Below are positions 58,554-64,000 of a stretch of 64,000 bases of DNA, in pieces. Location of the stretch: assembly GCF_001294575.1 (NCBI RefSeq), contig NZ_CP012676.1:3114001-3178000 (forward strand). Reading direction: 5' to 3'. The position numbers were made by a program, and so were the translations under genes. Every line of letters starts with the position of its first letter. Position 1 is the first letter of the stretch. The stretch is from Pseudomonas versuta (lineage in GTDB: Bacteria > Pseudomonadota > Gammaproteobacteria > Pseudomonadales > Pseudomonadaceae). The notes beneath the pieces are model-generated. The model saw only the letters and a program-made list of their open reading frames with translations, was not told the origin of the DNA and did no database searches.

Positions 58554-59819
58554 ATGAGTGCACCCGGCGAATTTCCTTTAAGCGAAGCCCCGCGTTCTGC
58601 GCGCAAGGGGCTGCTATCGATTTCCATGGTGTTGTTCAGCTTCACGTTCTTTACCGGCACCATGTTCGCCGGCGGCAAACTGGGCATGGCGTTCAACTTC
58701 GTCGACATGCTGTGGATTGCCGCCATCGGTAACAGCCTGCTGGCCCTGTATGCCGCCGCATTGGCGCTGATTGCCGCCCGCAGCGGCCTGAATACGGTAT
58801 TGATGGGGCGCTTTTGCTTTGGCGAGGTCGGCAGCCGTCTCTCGGACTTTCTGCTCGGTTTTGCCGAACTGGGCTGGTTCGCCTGGGGCACGGCCACCGT
58901 GGCCATCGTGCTGGTGAAAATGCTCGGCCTGGCTGAAGGCTTCACATGGCCGCTGATGGTGTTTTTCGGGCTGGGTTTCAGCATCACCGCGATCATCGGC
59001 TACAGAGGGCTGGATGTACTGTCACGCGTCTCGGTGCCGCTGATGTTCATCCTGTTGATCGTTTCCATGTACATCGCCACCCGCCATGTCGGCGGCTTCA
59101 AGGGCCTGGCCGCGGTAATCCCCCATGAAGCAATGACCTTCTCGGCCGCCATCACCATGGTCTTCGGCACCTTCGCCAGCGGTGCGACTCAAGCCACCAA
59201 CTGGACCCGGCTGTCGCGCACCGGGCGGATTGCCGTCATCGCCAGCGTCGTCAGTTTTCTGCTGGGTAATGGCCTGATGATCGTGGCCGGCGCATGGTGC
59301 GCCATGGTTTATCAGCAGGCCGACATCGTGAGCGTGATGATGCTCCAGGGCTTGTCGTTCGCCGCGGTAATCATGCTGTGCCTGAACCTGTGGACGATTC
59401 AGGGCCCGACCATCTACAACGTATCGGCGGCGGCCTGCCACCTGGTGCGCAGCGAACGGCGCCGCACCATGACCCTGATCGCCGCTGCCGTCGGCGTGGT
59501 GCTGGCCATTGGCGGCATGTATGAAATGCTGATCCCGTTTCTGGTCCTGCTGGGGTCCATCATCCCGCCCATCGGTGGCGTGATCATGGCCGACTTCTGG
59601 TACCGCCACCACGGCAAATACCCGGCGCTGGCCAGTGTGAAGCTGGCGCGCTACAACGTGCCGGGCCTGAGCGCATATGCCTTCGGCGCACTGCTGGCCT
59701 ATTGCTCACCCTGGATTGCACCACTGGTGGGAATTGCCGCCTCTGCCGTGTGCTACATCCTGCTGCTGGAAATCAGCCGCCCCCGCGCCGTGCTGCCGGT
59801 CGTGCAGGAGGACATTTGA
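58554..59819 (+). CDS. codB: NCS1-family nucleobase (cytosine) permease
   Basis: Inner-membrane transporter of 421 residues with about 12 helices (for example GLLSISMVLFSFTFFTGTMF; LIAAAVGVVLAIGGMYEMLI). It is most like CodB cytosine permeases. GAGGCGG is the ribosome-binding site. The TGA stop overlaps the TTG start of the PucR gene, so it heads a coupled three-gene operon. The true substrate may be other than cytosine because the deaminase is atypical. Confidence 0.88.
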   Translation: MSAPGEFPLSEAPRSARKGLLSISMVLFSFTFFTGTMFAGGKLGMAFNFVDMLWIAAIGNSLLALYAAALALIAARSGLNTVLMGRFCFGEVGSRLSDFLLGFAELGWFAWGTATVAIVLVKMLGLAEGFTWPLMVFFGLGFSITAIIGYRGLDVLSRVSVPLMFILLIVSMYIATRHVGGFKGLAAVIPHEAMTFSAAITMVFGTFASGATQATNWTRLSRTGRIAVIASVVSFLLGNGLMIVAGAWCAMVYQQADIVSVMMLQGLSFAAVIMLCLNLWTIQGPTIYNVSAAACHLVRSERRRTMTLIAAAVGVVLAIGGMYEMLIPFLVLLGSIIPPIGGVIMADFWYRHHGKYPALASVKLARYNVPGLSAYAFGALLAYCSPWIAPLVGIAASAVCYILLLEISRPRAVLPVVQEDI

Positions 59820-61039
59820 GCCTCACGGTTGAAGAGATTCTGGGGCTGGCCGGCCTGGAAGAAATGACCCTGCGCGCCGGTGCCTGCAACCTGCAACGCA
59901 ATGTGCGCTGGCCCTACGTGGCCGAGAACGAAGGCCTGGCGCAATGGGTCATGGGCGGCGAACTGGTATTCGTCACCGGCATCAACCATCCCCGGGACGA
60001 GGCCAACTTGCTGCGCCTGGTGCACGAAGGCGACGCCAGTGGCATTGCCGGGCTGGTGATCCTGACCGGGGATGCCTTTATTCAGCGCATTCCGGACTCG
60101 GTCATAGCGCTGTGCGAGGATTATGGCCTGGCGCTGATCGAACAGCCGTACCTGCTGAAGATGGTGATTGTCACGCACCTGATCGGCACTGCGCTGGTTC
60201 AAATGGCGCAGACCCGGCGCTCGCGCCACGACATTCTGGCGCAGTTGCTCAGCGGCGATTATCCGAGCCTGACCACCGCCCGCCAGCGCGCGGCGCATTT
60301 GAAACTGCCTCTGGACGGCCCGCGACGCCTGGTAGCACTGCGGCTGTCTGCCGTCAGCGAGCTGTTCGACAACCATGCACCGGATGCGGCAGAACGGTTA
60401 TTGCAACACACGCGGCAGGCGGTACAGGATCATCTGGATAGCTGGAGCCGTGCCCTGCCCCGCGCGCTGCCGGTTATCGTTCAGGGCGATCTGTTCATCC
60501 TGCTCCTGAACGAGCGCGATACCATTCGCGCGGAGCTGGGCTGCCTGTATCGCGACTTGCATGCCATGATCGGTGACATGGCGCTGTTCATGGGGGTGGC
60601 GGGCAAGGCAGAGGATTGCGGGCACTACCATCAGGCACTGAACGAGGCACGTCAGGCACTGGATGTTGCAGAAAATCTGCGCCCGGCCAACGGTCTCTGT
60701 GATTTCAGTGAGCTGGGGGTACTGCGCCTGTTACAGGCCATTGGCGAACGCTCGGTGATCGAGGCATTCGTGCAACAGACCCTGGGCCCCATGATCGAGC
60801 CCCGTCGCAAACACCCCCACAGCCTGCTTGAAACCCTGGACGCCCTGCTCCAGGAAAACGGCAATGCCCTGCAGGCGGCCCGGCGCTTGAATATTCACCG
60901 CAACACCATCAACCAACGGATACAACGCATCGAGCAGCACAGCGGACAATCGCTCGATGACCCACTTTTCAGAATGAATGCTTCGGTTGCCCTCCTCGTG
61001 TGGCGCATGACCGAAGCCCAACGACAGGACCGACCATGA
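59816..61039 (+). CDS. PucR-family transcriptional regulator
   Basis: Regulator of 407 residues. The N-terminal PucR sensor domain (about 1-125, TVEEILGLAGLEEMTLRAGA) precedes a GGDEF-like middle part and a C-terminal HTH_30 domain (about 350-395, NGNALQAARRLNIHRNTINQ). The start is TTG at 59816: AGGAG lies 6-8 bases before it and it overlaps the permease stop (TTGA). Its stop overlaps the deaminase start (ATGA). It probably senses the base or its product and controls this operon. Confidence 0.88.
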   Translation: MSLTVEEILGLAGLEEMTLRAGACNLQRNVRWPYVAENEGLAQWVMGGELVFVTGINHPRDEANLLRLVHEGDASGIAGLVILTGDAFIQRIPDSVIALCEDYGLALIEQPYLLKMVIVTHLIGTALVQMAQTRRSRHDILAQLLSGDYPSLTTARQRAAHLKLPLDGPRRLVALRLSAVSELFDNHAPDAAERLLQHTRQAVQDHLDSWSRALPRALPVIVQGDLFILLLNERDTIRAELGCLYRDLHAMIGDMALFMGVAGKAEDCGHYHQALNEARQALDVAENLRPANGLCDFSELGVLRLLQAIGERSVIEAFVQQTLGPMIEPRRKHPHSLLETLDALLQENGNALQAARRLNIHRNTINQRIQRIEQHSGQSLDDPLFRMNASVALLVWRMTEAQRQDRP

Positions 61040-62277
61040 ACATCATCAATGCCACGCTACGTAAAACTCCAGGCCTATATACGGTCAGCTGCGAAGGCGA
61101 GCGCATTAGCGCCATCACCTTGCAGTCCGCCCGTGTGATGGCGCAGGCGGGCGATATCGACGCTCAAGGCCAATTGCTGATCGCGCCCCTGGTTGAACCG
61201 CATATCCACCTGGATGCAGCCCTGACTGCGGGCCAGCCCGAGTGGAACCTCAGCGGCACGCTGTTCGAAGGCATCGAGCGCTGGGCGCAGCGCAAGGAAA
61301 CCATCACCCACGAAGACACCAAACAGCGCGCCCACACCACCATCCGCATGCTGGCCGAGCATGGCATTCAGCACGTGCGCACCCATGTCGACGTAACGGA
61401 CCCGACGCTGGCCGCGCTCAAAGCGATGCTTGAAGTCCGCGAAGAAGCACGCGGGCTGATCGACCTGCAAATTGTGGCGTTCCCCCAGGAAGGTATCGAG
61501 TCTTACGCTGGCGGCCGCGAGCTGATGACTCGCGCCGTGGAGATGGGCGCCGATGTGGTCGGTGGCATTCCGCACTTTGAAAACACCCGCGAGCAAGGCG
61601 TCAGCTCGATCAAGTTCCTGATGGACCTGGCTGAGCGCACCGGTTGCCTGGTGGATGTGCATTGCGACGAAACCGACGACCCGCACTCGCGCTTTCTTGA
61701 AGTGCTGGCCGAAGAGGCCCGGGTCCGCGGCATGGGCAGCCGGGTGACCGCCAGCCATACCACGGCCATGGGCTCCTACGACAATGCCTACTGCTCAAAA
61801 CTGTTCCGCCTGCTCAAGGCTTCGGGGATCAATTTTGTTTCGTGCCCCACCGAAAGCATTCACCTGCAAGGGCGCTTTGACAGCTTTCCAAAACGCCGCG
61901 GAGTGACGCGCGTGGCCGAACTGGATCGCGCCGGGATGAACGTGTGTCTGGGCCAGGATTCGATCAAGGACCCTTGGTACCCGCTGGGTAACGGCAACAT
62001 TTTGCGGGTGCTGGACGCGGGCTTGCACATCTGCCACATGATGGGGTTCGAGGACCTGGCACGCTGCCTGGACCTGGTCACCGACAACAGCGCCCGCACC
62101 CTCAACCTTGGCGAGGGTTATGGCATTGCCGTCGGCCGGCCGGCGAACCTGGTGGTACTGGACGCCGACAGTGATTACGAAGCCGTACGCCGCCAGGCCA
62201 AGGCCCGGGTGTCGATCCGGGCCGGCAAGGTGCTGATGACCCGGGTGCCGGAGCGGGTTGAATTCAACAGACCCTGA
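61036..62277 (+). CDS. codA: CodA-like amidohydrolase (cytosine deaminase family)
   Basis: Metal-dependent deaminase of 413 residues. Metal ligands are His56 and His58 (EPHIHLDAALTAGQPEWN), His209 (VDVHCDE), and Asp308; Glu212 and His241 (TASHTTAM) complete the active site. E. coli CodA reads FGHDDVFDPWYPLG at the metal Asp; here it is LGQDSIKDPWYPLG, so the residue after the metal Asp is Ser309 instead of Asp314. That neighbour affects substrate choice in E. coli CodA, so the substrate may be cytosine, or a related base such as isocytosine or a modified pyrimidine. It is translationally coupled to the PucR gene. Confidence 0.85.
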   Translation: MNIINATLRKTPGLYTVSCEGERISAITLQSARVMAQAGDIDAQGQLLIAPLVEPHIHLDAALTAGQPEWNLSGTLFEGIERWAQRKETITHEDTKQRAHTTIRMLAEHGIQHVRTHVDVTDPTLAALKAMLEVREEARGLIDLQIVAFPQEGIESYAGGRELMTRAVEMGADVVGGIPHFENTREQGVSSIKFLMDLAERTGCLVDVHCDETDDPHSRFLEVLAEEARVRGMGSRVTASHTTAMGSYDNAYCSKLFRLLKASGINFVSCPTESIHLQGRFDSFPKRRGVTRVAELDRAGMNVCLGQDSIKDPWYPLGNGNILRVLDAGLHICHMMGFEDLARCLDLVTDNSARTLNLGEGYGIAVGRPANLVVLDADSDYEAVRRQAKARVSIRAGKVLMTRVPERVEFNRP

Positions 62278-62283
62278 AGCCAT

Positions 62284-62371
62284 TGTGGGAGCTGGCTTGC
62301 CAGCGATACAAACGACGCGGTACAGCTGCAATACCGCACCGCTGCCATCGCCAGCAAGCTGGCTCCCACAA
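62284..62371. repeat. REP pair (REPIN), GTGGGAGCTGGC family
   Basis: TTGTGGGAGCTGGCTTGCCA faces CCAGCAAGCTGGCTCCCACA over about 88 bases, immediately after the deaminase gene. Same family as 35745-35832. Confidence 0.87.
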
Positions 62372-62399
62372 ATATCAGGAAGCCGCCTGCTTCAACAAC

Positions 62400-62437
62400 A
62401 AAAAAGCCCCGGCATTGGCGTGCCGGGGCTTTTTTTA
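62400..62437. terminator. Bidirectional terminator between the deaminase operon and flgE
   Basis: AAAAAAGCCCCGGCA and its complement form 15-base arms with a six-base loop, with A- and T-runs on the two sides, between convergent genes. Confidence 0.93.
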
Positions 62438-62452
62438 TTGTGCGGCCCGCTA

Positions 62453-63781
62453 TCAGGTCATCTGGATAATGGTCTGCATGATGGTGCTTTGGGTCGAGAT
62501 GGTTTTGGCGTTCGCCTGGTAGTTGCTCTGCGCCTTGATCAGGTCCACCAGCTCACTGGTCAGGTTAACGTTGGAATCTTCCAGCGAGTTGGACTGGATG
62601 GAACCCAGGGTACCCACCTTCGGCGCATCGTAACCGGCCAGGCCGGAAGCGAAAGTCTCTTTCCAGGCTGTACCGCCCGCAGGCTGCAGGCCTTGCTCGT
62701 TGGTGAAGCTGGCCAGCGAGATCTGGCCAATGGCACGGCTCTGGTTGTTGCTGAAGTTGGCGAACATCACGCCCGAACCATCGATGGTCAGGTTGTTGAT
62801 CTGGCCGGTCGCGTAGCCGTCCTGGGTTGGCGGGTTGCGCGAGGTGTCGGTGTTGTACTGGGTGGTACTGGCCATGTTGATGCCAAAACCGAGGTCTTTG
62901 GCCTTCGCGCCGTTGGACACCCATGCACCATTGACGGTGGCGCCCGGCATCCAGTCCGCGACAGTCAAAGTGCTGCCGATAATGTCAGGTTCGCCGGCAA
63001 CCGGGTTCGGAGTCGTGACGCTGACCAGGGCACCGGTCGAATCAAAACTCATGGTCGAGGCCACCGGGTCTTTAGCCCCGGTGCCACTGACCGGGCTGCC
63101 ATCAGGGTTGCGGCCGTCAATCAGGGTGTAGGTCTTCCAGGTGTTGGAACCGGTCTTCACCATGTACTGATCCATCGGGTGCGGGTTGCCCTGGGTATCG
63201 TAAACAGTGGTGTTGAATTTTTTGCTGTAGCTGGCGGTCTCGCCTGGGTCGAACTTGTTCGCGACCTGATCAATCGTGTCGGCGTTGGAGTTCAGGTTGA
63301 TCGTGGACTGCACCGAGCCGGTCGGCTTGGGCGCCAGGTTGGAGGTATCGATGCGCAGGTCGGTCAAGGTGCCGTTGACGATATTGCCGTTTGCATCCAC
63401 GCCATAGCCCTGCAGGCGCGCCGTGCCGTCAGTGCTGGTCACGTAACCGTCCTTGTCGGACTTGAAAGTACCGGCACGGGTGTAGCTCAAGGCGCCATTG
63501 TCACTGAGCACGAAGAAGCCGCTGCCCGAAATGCCCATGTCCAGCAGGTTGCCGGTGTTATTGATCGCCCCCTGACCGAAATTTTGCGAGACCGCCGCCA
63601 GGTTGACGCCGCTGCCGACCGTCTTGCTGCCGGTCCCCAGCTTGCTGGCCGAGTAGATGTCCGCGAACTCTGCGCGCGATGCTTTAAAACCGGTGGTCGC
63701 GACGTTGGCAATGTTGTTGCCGGTAACGTCGAGTTGCTTGTTGGCCGCATACAGGCCGCTAAGGCCGATATTGAATGACAT
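62453..63781 (-). CDS. flgE: Flagellar hook protein FlgE
   Basis: Structural protein of the flagellar hook, 442 residues. The N-terminal rod-type motif SFNIGLSGLYAANKQLDVTG and NNIANVATTGFKASRAEFAD, and the C-terminal SNVNLTSELVDLIKAQSNYQ with AKTISTQSTIMQTIIQ are diagnostic. AAGGAG precedes the ATG. A terminator follows the gene, and the next genes are the non-flagellar deaminase operon instead of flgF. Confidence 0.96.
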   Translation of the reverse strand: MSFNIGLSGLYAANKQLDVTGNNIANVATTGFKASRAEFADIYSASKLGTGSKTVGSGVNLAAVSQNFGQGAINNTGNLLDMGISGSGFFVLSDNGALSYTRAGTFKSDKDGYVTSTDGTARLQGYGVDANGNIVNGTLTDLRIDTSNLAPKPTGSVQSTINLNSNADTIDQVANKFDPGETASYSKKFNTTVYDTQGNPHPMDQYMVKTGSNTWKTYTLIDGRNPDGSPVSGTGAKDPVASTMSFDSTGALVSVTTPNPVAGEPDIIGSTLTVADWMPGATVNGAWVSNGAKAKDLGFGINMASTTQYNTDTSRNPPTQDGYATGQINNLTIDGSGVMFANFSNNQSRAIGQISLASFTNEQGLQPAGGTAWKETFASGLAGYDAPKVGTLGSIQSNSLEDSNVNLTSELVDLIKAQSNYQANAKTISTQSTIMQTIIQMT

Positions 63782-63801
63782 GTTTATCTCCTTGAGTCGG
63801 C

Positions 63802-64000
63802 TTAGAGGCCAATGGTCTGGACTTTGGATATTCCAATGCTGCCCAGGCCTGCGAGGTTGAGCATGATTTCGCCCCCGGTCTTGCTCAGGGTCACGCTATT
63901 GACCGTGGCTGGCAGGTAAGTAGTGAGCGCGGTGGTGGCAGTGTCGGTTTTGCTGGAGGCGGTAAAGGTATAGTTGCCCTTGTCCAGCAACAGGCCGTCG
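63802..64000 (-). CDS. flgD: Flagellar hook-capping protein FlgD, C-terminal part only
   Basis: The last 65 residues or so are in the window (DGLLLDKGNYTFTASSKTDT to ISKVQTIGL); the gene runs off the right edge. The sequence fits the C-terminal domain of FlgD, the hook scaffold. It lies 20 bases upstream of flgE on the same strand, the usual order. Confidence 0.9.
   Translation of the reverse strand, partial: DGLLLDKGNYTFTASSKTDTATTALTTYLPATVNSVTLSKTGGEIMLNLAGLGSIGISKVQTIGL

Overview
The window reads as a chromosomal segment of a Pseudomonas of the fluorescens/fragi/syringae type. The evidence is the gene content (the tol-pal-ruv-aspS block, the cmaX-crfX-cmpX-sigX-oprF locus, an OprD porin, and a two-ATP-cone NrdA) and paired REP palindromes typical of fluorescent pseudomonads. 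Most of it is dense core genome with ordinary codon use. I see no prophage, insertion sequence, integron, CRISPR array, rRNA or tRNA gene.

Layout. 1-9.8 kb (minus strand): cell-envelope Tol-Pal genes, Holliday-junction resolution (ruvCAB), a YebC/PmpR regulator, aspS and a small zinc ribbon. 9.8-11.2 kb: a 1.35 kb stretch with no credible gene. 11.2-14.6 kb: a membrane-anchored cold-shock protein, slyX, a HIT protein and an OprD-type porin. 14.8-20 kb: a small MscS channel, yajQ, and a plus-strand run of panE, an orphan histidine kinase and a PduO-type cobalamin adenosyltransferase. 20-26.5 kb: yggL, dacB, rlmKL, rmf, pyrD. 26.6-32.3 kb (minus): the oprF/sigX/cmpX/crfX/cmaX envelope-stress locus, rraA and a hydrolase. 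32.3-35.7 kb: ppsA, interrupted by a single in-frame stop codon, divergent from its intact regulator ppsR. 35.8-43 kb: a lone prpD, a 2Fe-2S reductase, class I fumarase, an iron alcohol dehydrogenase, a DUF4917 (SIR2-like) gene and yegP. 43.3-47.5 kb: a FecI/FecR/TonB-receptor signalling unit. 47.5-52 kb: a ribbon-helix-helix protein, a DJ-1/PfpI protein, a methyltransferase, two TPM-domain proteins and LemA. 52.2-58.1 kb: a periplasmic GH3 beta-glucosidase and nrdA. 58.5-62.3 kb: a three-gene nucleobase operon (permease, PucR regulator, CodA-like deaminase) with overlapping stops and starts. 62.4-64 kb: flgE and the end of flgD.

How the genes work together. Several blocks are functional units: Tol-Pal (envelope constriction), RuvABC (recombination), SigX with its envelope targets, FecI-FecR-receptor (TonB-dependent surface signalling), ppsA-ppsR (gluconeogenic entry and its kinase/phosphorylase), and permease-PucR-deaminase (uptake, sensing and deamination of a cytosine-like base). 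The order joins blocks that lie far apart in P. aeruginosa, so the segment carries old rearrangement joints, several of them marked by REP palindromes.

The points most worth a second look are the ppsA nonsense codon, the altered metal-site neighbourhood of the CodA-like deaminase, the DUF4917 protein with SIR2-like motifs, an 18-bp perfect hairpin between fecR and its receptor gene, and the layered regulatory region upstream of nrdA. I did not find a clear multi-gene system that looks wholly undescribed.
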